From Paramecium sonneborni (taxonomy: Eukaryota; Ciliophora; Oligohymenophorea; Peniculida; Parameciidae): 64,000 nucleotides of DNA. The position numbers were made by a program, and so were the translations under genes. Of the stretch, positions 47,901-60,206 are shown piece after piece (positions within the stretch are counted from its first letter, which is position 1; the number at the start of each line of letters is the position of its first letter). The notes beneath the pieces were generated by a model. That model ran no database searches, was not told the origin of the DNA, and was given only the letters and a program-made list of their open reading frames with translations. Location of the stretch: NCBI GenBank assembly GCA_905182985.1, contig CAJJDN010000035.1, forward strand, positions 62,001 to 126,000, read 5' to 3'.

Positions 47901-50297
47901 GATAATTTGACCAATCATGTATCAGTTAATGTAAATGATTAAATAGTTGCTATTAATTATTATAACGATTTAGATATCACTGTTGTATCATTTAGAGAAC
48001 AAGATTCTATTTAGATTTATGATATTATATATGGAACAATAAATTAATTAATTGGCAGATTTATTTTACTTGAAAATTAAAAGAATTAATTCTTTTTTTT
48101 GAAAAATAATAAATTATAATTAATAAATCAAGAAGCCTTTAAAATGATAAATGAATGCCAAATTAACAATGTAAAATTAGATTTATTATAAAATTATTGT
48201 ATAAAGAACAATGATACAGTTTTATTTTCTTTTATTGATTCGATCGTTATTTTAAGTCTTCATCCATTTGAAGTTATTAAATTTGTATAAGTAAATGCAA
48301 TTGATTTTTTGATAAATAATTAAATTAGTTAATTACAAATATTGACATAGATAGAAATTATTAATTATGATCTTAAATATTTGGAGGATAGATAAAATTA
48401 AATAAAAAAGTTAAATTATTTGTTTGAAGAAGTAGTATTTGCATAAACTTCTCCAAATTTTTTAGGCAGAATTAAAAATACAAATGAAATTGTATTAGCA
48501 ACATTTAAAAAAAATAATTTTGAATTTAAAGTATTAACAAAGTCAAAGAATCCTAGATTTTATTTGAGTAATGAATAAAATTCAGCTATAATATGTGATG
48601 GTGATTGTACAGTTTATTTTGATTTGAAAAATAACACATAAACTAAAATAGTGAATTTATAATATGAAAAGATTCTGTGGATTAAGGATAATTAAAATTT
48701 ATTTTACATATAATCTGGATTTGTTGAAGAGTATCGAAATTCTGTGATAACTATAAAAAATAAAATAATAAGTAAATAATCATACAGATAAATTAAGCAG
48801 GTTTAGAGTACAGAGAATAATTTATACATAACAACAACAACAAATGATACGATAGTAATAAATGAAGAATTTGTATAAGAGTATATTACAACTAAATAAA
48901 TGATTAAAAAATATAGAGAACACTATATAACTGAAAATGATTTAAGATATGAGAGCACGAAAAGAAATACGATTACAATAAATTATTAGACAAATAATCA
49001 AATCAAAGATTTTTGGATATTTTCAGAAACGATTTTAATTAAAGAATAAATAGAAAATAATGATTAGGCATTATTAGTCTTACTAAGAAAATAAAATTAT
49101 GAAATAATGGCTGAAATTTTAGTGTAGATAGATTTTATAGCTTATACTAATGATTCTATATAAATAATATCGAATAGATTAATTTGGCTGACATATTCTG
49201 CATTTAATTTAGAAATATTGTAAACTACAATTTTAAATGTAAATACGATGTTTGTTGTTTCAAATCATTTTGATTAATTGATGATAATATCATAATATTC
49301 TGAAATATCAATTTGGAATACAATAAATTTTTAGCTTGAATTTTAAAAGAAAAATGTAGAACTAATTTAATATGTAAAAATGGTACCGGGGAATTAGAAT
49401 GAATATTATATTGCTGATAGAGATGTTCTAAAATTATATATAGAACATTAAATTCGATTTTCGATTCAATTAAGTAAGAAAAGAATAAATTTGATTACAA
49501 ATAAATATGGAGTTCATCATCATATTTTTTAAGTGGAAGATGATAAAGTTATATTTAATTGTATGAGTGAAGATAATAAAGTTATAAATTGGAAGAAAGT
49601 AGTTTTTGAATTAGATTCAATAAGAGAATAAATAGATTGTTATGATAATAAAGATAGTAGATTGGTATTTTATGGTGGATCTAAAATATAATAAGTTTAA
49701 CTGGATGCTTTTGATGATATAAAAGTTCTTGATATGCCATCTAATTTTAAAGGAGTTCAGATTAAATATAATAGGGATTGTTCAACTATATATTTTAGAT
49801 CAAATGAAAAGATATTCGTTATAGAAGCAATGACTATGAATATAATAAAATAAGTTATTCTTAAAGATATATTGCCTTAACCATATGATTTCGGTTAAAA
49901 ATTAGAAATTTATTGTTAAAATTAGAATAATATAATAATTTAGTAAGAGAAAAATGGTTATCATTATGTTTACAATTATAATTAATAATTAAATCATGAT
50001 TAATTGGATTTAATAACTATTGGAAACTACTATCACTTTATTGGACCTAATCCAAATGGATTATTGATATTAAACAGTTAATCAGGAATTATTGAATTAT
50101 TTTAGCCTAAAATTATTGATCCATAAAATAATTCAGTATCTTATAAAAGATAATCATAACTTAATAAATCAAATATAGTATAATGTGTTATTTGTGATAA
50201 TTAATTGGAGAATTGTTAAATAATTTCAACTAATGGATAGAATCTAAGTGATCTATGGAGGTAAGGGGAATAAGTTGATTTATTGATATCATTTTGA
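41961..50297 (+). CDS. Giant NACHT-type STAND ATPase, 2,778 aa
   Basis: One uninterrupted frame of 2,779 codons, no intron needed. Residues 1-1150 are helical and Gln/Glu/Lys-rich with coiled-coil character. An NTPase follows: Walker A GEAGSGKS (1179-1186) in VLQGEAGSGKSLAIKMIEEF, Walker B MLFIFEEYDKL (1253-1263), and a sensor strand KYIIATRSELF (about 1290). The region around 1650-1676 (LREQFSIYSFENKIIQEFLV) matches the end of NACHT modules (F.H..QEfLaA). About 1760-1822 is pentapeptide-repeat-like (LKGIRLKDISIDQCHFYNC), and the remaining 950 residues are strand-rich with repeated VYEI/ITI/VVSN patterns, perhaps a beta-propeller. STAND ATPases are nucleotide switches that oligomerise on ligand binding (NLRs, TEP1-like). 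The sensor and effector roles here are unknown. It is divergent from RCC1/IPT and followed by a small gene 61 bp on. Confidence 0.82.
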
Positions 50298-50358
50298 GAC
50301 AATATTTATTTTATAACAGTAAAATGATTAAATAAAATTTATACATAAATAACATTTA

Positions 50359-51073
50359 ATGTCTCGCTACATCAATTTAGTAAAAAATTCATATCATTCT
50401 TGAAAAGTAAGATAAAACTGTTCCATGTAAACCACTTGAAGAGTTTGATATTAAAATATACAGAGAAAAACTTAATGATAAATATGGAAAATCACCATTA
50501 GCATCCTAACATACTTAACCTACATCTCCAAAAAAAAGCATTAAAATTGGGTATTCAATACATTTTATAAAAAGAAATCCAAGTTTCGATTTATTGCAAA
50601 CTAAATTAAAAGAATTTTCAAATAAAAAAAGTACATCACCTTAAAAATCTAAAATTGAACAAGGTTCACCAAATAGAGCCACAGGAATATCATAATAGTA
50701 AATTATCAAAAGAAAAATAGAATATCTAAAATAAGCACGTTAAATTTTACATTGCCATCTAAATAAATGAGAATTGGATCTGTTTATAATACGTAATATC
50801 AACTTAATGGACCAATAAGTGAAGATAGAAAAATTTATCCTGTTAGATTTGAAACAGAAGTATAAGAAAAATAAACATTCTCTTAAAAATAGTAAGTATT
50901 TATTATAGTTTTCAAGAAATACAAATATGATTCCTCTTCATGAAATTATGAATATGAGAAACAAATTAGAGAATGCATAATTAAATGTTAATTAAATTAG
51001 TTCTGCTTATACAAGTGAAATGGTTAAATTAGCCTCAGTTATTAATACTTAATTGAAAAAGAAATAAAAATGA
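50359..51073 (+). CDS. Hypothetical Ser/Pro/Lys-rich protein
   Basis: About 212 aa after removing introns of 28, 23 and 25 nt (204 aa if a further in-frame 24-nt intron at about 50549 is spliced). MSRYINLQDKTVPCKPLEEF at the start, then disordered Ser/Pro/Lys stretches (SPLASQHTQPTSPKKS, STSPQKSKIEQGSPNRATG) with several SP sites likely to be phosphorylated, and a helical end (PLHEIMNMRNKLENAQLNV, SSAYTSEMVKLASVINTQL) that could form a coiled coil. No known domain. It starts 61 bp after the NACHT gene on the same strand; co-function is not implied by spacing alone, since all genes here are tightly packed. Confidence 0.65.
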
Positions 51074-51190
51074 TTTATAACAACTTATTATTATTACATC
51101 ACATCATGTAATATTATATTTATAATATACATATTAAATATTTACTATTAAATCTTTTAAATCAAATAAGTCTTGATATAAATATAAATT

Positions 51191-52270
51191 ATGTAATACG
51201 AATCAATTCTTTAAGATCTCCTCCCTTATACATGGCCAGAACAATCAGAACAGAGAATTATTCTAATCAAAAATATTAAATAGCAATTTAATCAAATAAT
51301 TACATCAAATCCATGCTTTTATTATTAGATATAAAGAATTAAATAAGATCTTGCTTCTTAAGGTCCCTATTATGAACTTATTGAAGAATTTGAAGAAGAA
51401 ACCTATACACACCATAAATTAAAGGAAATTTTATAATATTTACATTTTCAAGGTGAATAAAGACCCTCAAATTTAAAATAATTTTTAAATCCATAGAAAT
51501 TATAAAAATTAATTTGTGATATTTATAGAATTTTCAATAGAACCATATTAGATTACTAAGCTAAATCTATTCATTATCCATATTATTTAAAATTAAGTAT
51601 ATCAATCTTTAAAAAAATATCCAATCAAAACTTTTTAGATTAAAACACATTTAATTTTATATGTCATTATGGGAGCAGAAGATGTTTAACATTAAGAAAT
51701 TAATGGTAAGATTTTAATGTTAATCAATAAAAATATATTTCATTAACTTAATGTTTGAAGAGAATATCTAATTTTAATTAAGTTAGAATAGATTCTGTAT
51801 TATAATATTTTAATAAATAATAACTAAACTTATGTTTTATACTTTATTGCATAATATAATGCGAAGAATTAATTGCTATTGTCTTAGGTGAAAAAGATGC
51901 AAATATTATAAATTATTATGAAGATGATTTGATTATTCCTCAAAAAGTTTCTTGTGAAGATGTTTCATGGCATTATAATTGTTTTACTTAAATTAGAGAC
52001 TATTTTCCTAGATTAGCTTAAAAATTAAATAAGCGAATGAAAGTATTAAAAAAACTACCAATCTACAATGAATAGACTAGAATTTAAATCTTTAATTACA
52101 CTTAATTAATGTATGGATATTAAACTAATTTTCAAAACATTTTATCTGAAGAAATAAAACATAATATTGATCAAATTTTATTATACTAATAAGTTGATTG
52201 TGATCCAGGACTTGTAATATTGGTGGCCAATGCCAGAATGTATACTTAATTAATGTATTCGTTAATGTGA
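51191..52270 (+). CDS. Conserved-looking hypothetical protein, 359 aa
   Basis: A single 360-codon frame, ATG 51191 to TGA 52268-52270, with many TAA-coded glutamines and no need for an intron. It is helical throughout: MQYESILQDLLPYTWPEQSE, GPYYELIEEFEEETYTHHKL, KLICDIYRIFNRTILDYQAK, CEELIAIVLGEKDANIINYY, YFPRLAQKLNKRMKVLKKL. It is balanced in charge with no transmembrane segment and no repeats. I recognise no family. The length, mixed composition and lack of stops argue for a real soluble protein. It is convergent with the transporter gene (268 bp between stops). Confidence 0.65.
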
Positions 52271-52538
52271 TCCAAACAAAAAAATATATATTATTTTTTG
52301 ATTGTTTTATTATATCTGAATAAAGTAAAATAATATTTTTCATTCAATAGAAAAGTATGAAAGATTGAAGAAGTTGACATTTTAATTATTAATGATTTAA
52401 TTTTTAATATATATTTATGGTATAATTCATAAAATTGAGCTTAACAAAATTCAAATGTGACATTTAATATTTAATAAATTCTATTAAAATCAATTATTAA
52501 TATAGATATATAAATTATCATTTTATTATTAATAAAAC

Positions 52539-54336
52539 TCATGCAACTACTATAATTTATTATTTTTCAATTTAATTATTAATTTTGTACACTGCAAATA
52601 AGGCTAGAAAACCAAAAATTTAAAGTAAAATTAAAGATAAAAAAGTGTTATCTACAAAATTACAAGAGATAAAAATTAAAGCTAAAACTGCAAATGAAAA
52701 TGAGTATATAAAATACATCAAATCTACTAAATAAATATACTTAAGATAAAAATGAAGATAATACTTTAGGAAATCTCAAAGTTAAAACTGAAATTACTGT
52801 CGATGTCATAGATGAATCACAAAATCCAGTAGTAATAGAGAATATTAATATGAAAATTTCAAGTTTGAAAAAGTAGGTACCCCATCCTATAAAGCACCCA
52901 AATTAAAATATATAAAGAATATAAATGAGTGCACTATATTAATTTGAATAATTACTAAATTTTGTCTTTAGATTCTCCAAACATTCCTATTCCAAATGAA
53001 CCAAATAATTCACCAACACCAACATATAAATATCCTCTTAATACAAATTCAGCTTAAAGAAATAATTTCTTAAGTTCTGGTTGAAAAAAAAAAGGAATAA
53101 AATAAATATATAAAAATGATTAAATACTGGCAATAAATAGTAATAAAAATAAAACCCAGGAAAAGCCATCTTTATAGAGATAATTCCATGTGATTTAGAG
53201 TTTTTAAAAGTAGGATCTATTTTGATATTCATCAATAGATATAAAATTTGTACAATTTGAATTGCTTTAAGAGGATTCCAATAGTTCAATTAATCCTTTT
53301 TCTTCAATTGAAAAACACTATAAAGTTAAAATAGACTTAGTTTTTGAATTTTATAAGACTTATGGCTTAAATAAATGTAAATCTATTTACTATTTTTCTT
53401 ACTATCTTGTAACTTAATCATTATTTTTAAATATATTATTTTCATCATTATCTGAATTATCAGAATTTGTTGATTTTAGTAATAATTCTCTGATGTCTTA
53501 TTGATTAGTATCATTTCTTGATGGTTTTGAGGATTTCTGATTATAAAATTAAATTAGAGTTTTCTAAAAATTCTTATATCTTCCATTAGATTTTTCTGGT
53601 ATAGTGAGATATATTAAACTTATAAAGAACTGAAAAATAATCAGCAATTCAAAAAATTAAGAAATTGGTAATTTTGAGTTTTTTTTATCATATATAATAA
53701 AACTGTCACCTAATATACTTCCAAGTAACCATTAAAGAGAATGTCTAATTAGATAAAAGCATCGATTACATAAAAAAAAATGAACAATAAAATATCACTT
53801 TTTCTCTACTTTATGCTATATTAGCAAGGTAAAATAACATAACAAATAAAAGTACAGATTACATTAATCCAGCTAATATTGAAACAACAAATGCACAAAA
53901 ATATATGAGTAATATATTGCAACCTTATTTTTCTGAACCTTTGCAATCACTTGCATATATAGCTGGGGTTAAAAATAGAATAGGTCCAAGTGACGCAATT
54001 AGGAAAATAAACTTGAATTTCATTCTGCCAATTATCTCTGGTAATAAAGGAAGACTTAATGGACTAACTATTTCAGAAAGAAACCATCTAATTTATATTT
54101 GAAAAAATCAATTACTGAAAATTAGCCAAATTTAAGGAACGATAATTTATTTCTTAGATGTTATCTGAAAATGAGTAAATGTAAGTGCCTGTAAGAAAAA
54201 ATTTACCACAAATATTAAAGGATCCAAAAAGCAAATAAATTACGCAAACATAAATGACTAACCAAAGAGTTTTTGATGATGACTCTTCCCTAATCTTCAA
54301 ATTTTTCTTATATTTTAAAAATTCTGATTTATTCAT
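52539..54336 (-). CDS. MFS / UNC-93-like membrane transporter
   Basis: 565 aa with introns of 28, 25, 22 and 25 nt; the frame closes exactly. After a basic cytosolic start (MNKSEFLKYKKNLKIREESS) there are about eleven hydrophobic segments: TLWLVIYVCVIYLLFGSF, FKFIFLIASLGPILFLTPAI, ILLIYFCAFVVSILAGLM, SLQWLLGSILGDSFIIYD, ELLIIFQFFISLIYLTI, then a long polar loop of about 130 residues (Ser/Asn/Gln-rich), then GFSWVLFLLLFIASIQSFLY, YLYVGVGELFGSFGIGMFGE, and further helices ending FLSLILLQIFGFLALFAVYK. The 6+6 layout with a central loop and GE-FGS motif fits UNC-93-type major facilitator proteins. Substrate unknown. Lysine-rich frames on the opposite strand (52.6-53.1 kb) are shadows. Confidence 0.8.
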
Positions 54337-54735
54337 AATTTAATTAAAAATATATAAAATGTTATTAACTATAATTTTTAATTCTTTTAAGCTTTTCTAT
54401 CATTATCAAATCTTGTTTTATATATAAATTTTGGAGAATTTTGTTAATTTCAGAAATATTAGAAATATTGAGTAGTTTTCAAGAAGATTTATTTTGAATG
54501 AAAATCATAATGGTTCTGAATGAATTAGCTGATTTTTATATATTTAATCTTTTTTACAATTTTTCAAACTTTAAAATGTTCAATTAATTCATTTCTCTGA
54601 TTTTTAATAATCTTTATAATAATAAATTAATTTTTTCAAGATATAACTTTAAAATAGAATAAAATATTAAAAGATAATAATAAAAATTAAAAATCAAGAC
54701 TTATTAAAAGTATAGATTAAATTTCAACGATACAA
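54337..54735. other. Spacer, no gene seen
   Basis: AT-rich interval upstream of the transporter and downstream of the kinase stop. No element recognised. Confidence 0.5.
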
Positions 54736-56250
54736 TCACTTTTACTTTTATATCTAATAAATATCTGATTCAATTATCTCATCTTTAATTATTGCATTTC
54801 TCATAGATATTTAATAAGTAAAGCTATCAAAAATGTCTTAACTTAAACCAATGCTAAAAGAAGGATAATAAGATCTTTGCATAGAAGTGATAAGTTTATT
54901 ATCATCATTTTAATGATAACTATTTTCTAATTCTAATTTAAAAATTTTAACTTAAAATGGATACGGTTAATTAGCATGATCAATAGTTTATTCTACTTCA
55001 AATTCATCTGCCTCATTTTAATGACTTTTTGTGGTGGCAAAAGATCCTACCATATCTTTTAAAATTGATTATTAAGAAAGTATTTCAATAGCTTCATATG
55101 ATGATAATCGTTTATTTGGATTAACTTCTAAGAGTCCAAATAAAATTTGATTAAGTGCATTAGTATAATAATTATGATATTTTTTGATAAATTAACACTT
55201 TTTATTTAATTGTAATAAATCTTTGGTTTTGTCAGATTCAAACAAAGGTTATCTATTCATTCTAAAAAGATTATATTAATATTACAATCTATAAAGTATA
55301 ACACCAATTCCAAACATATCAACTTTGAATGTGAATTTAAATTTCTAACTTTGTTTATTTTCATCATGTTACAATATCTCTGGAGCTATATAGCCAGGTG
55401 TACCACAAACAGCAAAAGAAACAGGTTAAATACTTGAAATTGCTAATCCAAAATCAATTAGTTTTAGGGAACTGATAACATTAGACTAAGATAGAACAAT
55501 ATTTTCTAATTTAATGTCTCTATGGATATAATTTTCAGAATGAAATGAATTAATGCCATGTAATAGTTACTAGTAGTTTAATATTCAAACTTACCAACAA
55601 TATTATTCTTATTGAATTATCTGGAATGAGATCAGTTTATAATTTTAAATATTTGTGCAAAGTTTCACCTTCTAAATATTCAAAAATAAGATAATATGTT
55701 TATTCACCTTCAAAAATATCAATTAATTTAACAATATTTTTATGATTCTGAATCTATCTCAATATATTTATTTCATTAAACAACCTATTTAATCTGTCAG
55801 GTGTTTTTTTTTTTGTTATATAATCCTTGCTTATACATTTAGCTGCATATTTTTTTTTGGTTTAAATATCTGTTATCAATAGAACTTTACATGAAGCTCC
55901 TGAACCTATTTATTCATTTGATAAATAAAAGTTAGAAATGCTATGAAAAAATATTCGATTATTTAGAATGGTTTTTATTTGTAACAAATCACCATGTTAA
56001 CCATAAAACCATTTGCATTAATTTTAATATTTAATACCAAATGCTTGTAATATTCCATGGTCATTGACTTTCCAACTTATTTTATTTTGTAAATTTATAT
56101 CCAGCTCATATTTTGCTGGCCGATCCTATTAAGAATTTAGAATTAAAATTGTACTTCTAAACCAATAAATATTTTCTCTTCCTAGATCTACAACTTATAT
56201 GTCTAATTCAACAGAAAGTGTTTACGAATGACTTAGCAGCTGTAAATCAT
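54736..56250 (-). CDS. Ser/Thr protein kinase with N-terminal PH-like domain
   Basis: 480 aa with introns of 23, 25 and 24 nt. Residues 1-100 (WFRSTILILNSQQD, ISWKVNDHGILQAFGIKYQN, KWFYGQHGDLLQIKTIL) resemble the small PH-like domain often found before ciliate kinases. Kinase landmarks: IGSGASCKVLLITD loop, YAAKCISKD lysine, NEINILRQIQNHKNIVKL, HGINSFHSENYIHRDIKLEN, LKLIDFGLAIS, CGTPGYIAPEIL, DMFGIGVILYRLMNRQPLF and LLEVNPNKRLSSYEAIE. All catalytic residues are present (K, HRD, DFG). It resembles the CAMK/CDPK group but without EF hands in the C-terminal 90 residues. Substrates unknown. The start at 56250 requires splicing of the first 23-nt intron to join the frame. Confidence 0.9.
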
Positions 56251-56743
56251 CTTAAATTAATTAAAGTATAAAAGAAACTATAAAATAATTATCATGTATA
56301 ATAAAAAACACTATTATAAAATATGTGGAATTATTTTAAACATATATTATTAACATCTTAAATTTTCTAAATATCATCTATTACATTTAAGGATTGAAAG
56401 TTTTAAATTATTAAATTATTCTAATAAATGTCTAATTTAAATATTTCTATAATAACTTAATGATGCATTCTTCCTTAAGATCTTAAGATCTAAGATATAA
56501 AAGCAAAAATATCTAGATTTGTTAAGCAAAGTAAAAAATATTAAGATTTGTAAATAAGATTAAAAAAATATTAAAATTCTATGAATTAAAATGATGAAGA
56601 ATTAAAAGTAAATTAAATCTATGGTAAGGTTTGATTTTAAGAATATTTTGAATAGTGAATTTAAAAGAGTTATGATTATAATGAGATTGTAAATATAATT
56701 AGTATTAAAAAATAATTGATAATAAATTTAGCAAAAGAGAATA
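56251..56743. other. Spacer with a short open frame
   Basis: Divergent region between the kinase and OSBP genes. A 17-codon frame from 56581 (MNQNDEELKVNQIYGK) ends in TGA and is not joined to OSBP by any good intron, so it is not called. Confidence 0.5.
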
Positions 56744-58640
56744 ATGGAAGGTTACTTATTGAAATGGGTGAATCCATTTTAAAGATGGTAGAAAAGGTAT
56801 TTTATACTTAATGATCATATCTTAACATATTGTGATTAACCAGGAGGAAGATCAAAAGGTCAGATCCATCTAAAAGTAGCAGGTATCGCTGAAAGTAAAG
56901 ACGATACATTAAGAATTATAATAAATACAGGAACAGGTTAGATTTTATTGAAGGCAGCTAATTTTGATGAAAAAAATAAATGGTTGATCGCATTAAAGAA
57001 AAATTAAGAATTTTGTTAAAGACATTAAGTGTTTAATTATGGTTAAAGAATTTAAGAACTTTTAACAGATATTTGGAGTAATTTTGCATTATTTGATGAA
57101 TAATTAACATATCTTTAAGAAAAGGCTAGTTTAAGTATGTATAAGGAAATAAGTGACATTATTAATCTAGGACAATACTTAAAAAATGGAATTACTTTAT
57201 GTTGTACATTAATAGAAGAAGAGAAAATAAAATTATATGGAGAATCAGATACAATATATGAAAGTTTTGATTTTGAGAATGAAATTCCATTAAATACTTA
57301 AGCTTCTAATTATTCAATGAGATAGGAAGAATAGAAATAAAATTATTTAGAAAATTTCAACTTTTAATAATTTTTAGAAACTATCAAATTATCAAATCCT
57401 ATTAAATATAACAATATAAAATATAATAGAGTTTATTCTAGATTAAACATAACAAATGATACAACAAGAAAATGTTTGGCATATAAATAAGATCCAGAAG
57501 AGAAGTTTGCATTTTGGCCATTTTTAAAAGAATGTATAGGAAAAGATTTAACAAGGATACCAATGCCATGTATATTTTATAAAAGCTTAATTTAGTATTA
57601 TTTCATCAACCTCTCTCTGCTTTATAATTTTTTGCCACTTCTTTTGAATATTATGAAACCTTAAAATAGGCAGCAAAGGCAGAAGATCCTTATAAAAGAA
57701 TGTCATATTTAATGGCTTTTTCATTAGTGAGATGCATTCTAGGAATAGATTGTTAAAAGAAGTTTTTTAATCCTGTATTAGGAGAAACTTATGAATTTTT
57801 TACTTCTGAATATAAAGTGATTAGTGAATAAGTATCTCATCATCCTCCAATTACAGCGGTACATTGTGAAAGTGATGATTTTGTATTATCAATAACTATG
57901 GAAGCTACTGTAGGTTTCTCAGGAACTAGCATTATGGCTAAATTACCTGGTTTAGTACATTTTAAAAATAAAAAAACTAATGAACATATGACTTATTCAT
58001 TTCCAAATATTGTTGTTAAAAATTTATTATTTGGCAAAATGTATTTTGAATAAGTAGGTGAAACTATTTATTCTAATCACACTACAGGAGATATTGGAAT
58101 TCTAACATTAAAAGAAAGAAATAATGAAAAGGTTTAATATTTATTTATTCTTAGGATGCTTATTAAGTTAAGGCTGTTATCAAAGATAAAAATGGTAATG
58201 TTAGATGTTAACTAAATGGATTTTTTAATAAAGAAATTTATGCTAATAATGAATTGATTTGGAAAAGAAATCCTCTTAATCCTGAAAGTAAATGGTACTA
58301 CTTTTATTCTCATCATATTTTATAATTAAATCATTTAAACGAAGATATTTTAAGAGTATTAATATTTTATTATTATATTAAGAGTATACCCTAAACTGAT
58401 AGTAGAATGAGATCAGATATGAGAGCATTAGAATGTGGATTTAAAGATCTTGGACAAGAAGAAAAAGTCAGAATCGAAGAAAAATAAAGAGAAAGAAGAA
58501 AAATCATGGAAGAAAAAAAAGAATAACATAAACCAAGATTTTTTAAGGAAGAATTTGATCCCTTTTCCAAAAGAAACTATTGGGTCTATTTATACAATTA
58601 TGAAAAGGAAAAACATTTAATTGATTTGGATTTATTTTGA
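56744..58640 (+). CDS. Oxysterol-binding protein (OSBP/ORP), PH + ORD
   Basis: 606 aa with introns of 26, 23 and 27 nt. An N-terminal PH domain (MEGYLLKWVNPFQRWQKRYF, LKAANFDEKNKWLIALKKN) gives phosphoinositide binding. A helical linker follows, then the lipid-transfer ORD from about residue 240: PMPLLFHQPLSALQFFATSF, FNPVLGETYEFF, the signature EQVSHHPPITA, VGETIYSNHTTGDI, WKRNPLNPESKWYYFYS, and the closing IPQTDSRMRSDMRALECG then EKVRIEEKQRERRKIMEEKK helix. ORPs exchange sterol or PS for PI4P at membrane contact sites; the exact lipid cannot be read. The start was chosen at the ATG that begins the PH domain. A VAP-like protein lies 1.6 kb downstream, a known partner class for ORPs. Confidence 0.93.
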
Positions 58641-60206
58641 TTTGATTAATATTCTTAATATTATTCGTTTTATATCAATAATTTTTCTTATTGGTTATAA
58701 TTTCTTTTTCCAAAATAATTTATATTATTAATAAACGATAATATATCTTTTAATAGTAAATTTATATTGAATCCCAATTCGAAATTATTGATTTTTATAT
58801 CTTTATATCAGCATCAGAAGTAAATTGTGTATAAACTTCCTAATTACAGTATAATATTTTTCCTAGGTACAGTATTTCAAACATCCCAATATTTCATCTA
58901 TGAAACTAATTTTTATTCTCTTCACCACAATTTCTTATTATTATTATTACTATTGTTATTGTTATAATTCATTTTTTTTTACTTGTAAATATTCTCCCTA
59001 TTTATTCTAATGTTATTATTATTATTATCATCTATCTTTAGTTTTCTATGATTTTTCTTCCAATCTTCTTATTTATTTTCTCATTTTATCCCTTAAAATT
59101 TCTTCAGCTTCATTAAAATTATCATTAACATTCTATTACATTATTTATTCTATTTAAATCTGAAATTGAAATCTATTATTAATATCTATAAATTTTATTA
59201 GACCTATTCCATTAGATTTAAAAAAAAAATGTTTTTTGAATGTTGTGATTAAAATTATAATTTGATTATTATTATTAATTCTATTATTCATTTACTTTTT
59301 ATTTTTTTATATTTTATTTTTAACTAAATTTTTGCAAAAAAAGATTTATTCTTAGACTTCTTCTTCTTCTAGATCAAAATATTCTTCATAATTTATTCAA
59401 AAAATTTTATTATTGATTGAATATCATTAAGGAACTGACAATTATGATATAACTTTAACTCTAATTTATTTCCTATTGTTATACCATTCTTTTATATTCA
59501 GATAATTAATGCATAGAATTTTCATCGTCGAAAGGATTATTTAAAAAATTTCTTCAAATTATTCATTTGAAATATCTATAAATTACTTATCAACCTTTAT
59601 ACTAGAAAAACTTTAATTTTCTTGATTTTTGTTTATTTTTTCTACTTACTTATATTTATCGATATTAATTTTGTTATTGTCATTATTAGTATTTTTTAAT
59701 TTTTTATAAGCTGAATAATTATCATGAAAACTTTAACTTTTGCCAAAAATTCTAATTTCGAATATTGGTCAGTATTTTCTTTCTTATTAAAGATGTTTAT
59801 AATCTTTTTTAAATTTTATTTTATTTTTTCTATTATCTTACCCCTCTTTATGTGAAAAGTATTCATATTCGTAAATATCTAATGATCTTGTAGTAATTTA
59901 TTCAGGATAATTTTACAAGGATTAATATTCAGTAATTTTATTGATTTTTGCATATTTTTGTTTATTTTATAGAAATTTATGTGTATATTTTAAATTTTAA
60001 GTATTAAATTCTGACTTTATACTTTATCTTGTATCACTTGATAATTCATTTGATTTTCTTATTCCTTTATTCTTTTGATTTTAATTAATTAAATTGTCTT
60101 TGATTGATATAGAAAATATATAAATGTATTATGATTAAAAAATTATTATAATCAAATTGTCTACATAGTATTTATTATCAAATTACTAAACAAATATAAT
60201 TAATTA
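58641..60206. other. Interval holding a decayed N/Q-rich gene
   Basis: Between OSBP and the VAP-like gene. The first 300 bp (58641-58950) show nothing; the rest is covered by the minus-strand pseudogene entry at 58950-60110. The last 100 bp would carry the VAP-like promoter. Confidence 0.5.
58950..60110 (-). pseudogene. Probable decayed Asn/Gln/Lys-rich gene
   Basis: Strongly coding-like pieces follow each other on the minus strand but not in one frame: SNELSSDTRQSIKSEF... IYEYEYFSHKEGQ... to an in-frame TGA near 59767 exactly where RKY-TGA-PIFEIRIFGKS would read Trp; then SAYKKLKNTNNDNNKIN and SSIKVDKQFIDISNEQFEEI; a frameshift at a T-run near 59545; NNPFDDENSMHQLSEYKRM; a possible 32-nt intron; YHNCQFLNDIQSIIKFFEQI; another shift into EEYFDLEEEEVQEQ and an Asn-rich end with EAEEILRDKMRKQIRRLEE. 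Either a recently dead gene, or a working one with sequencing indels. No family; low-complexity and coiled-coil. Confidence 0.55.

Noticed and set aside
52560..53084. Lysine-rich plus-strand gene followed by a Pro/Asn-rich tail
   Set aside because: The minus strand here encodes the transporter with clean introns and hydrophobic helices; the plus frames are its antisense shadow.
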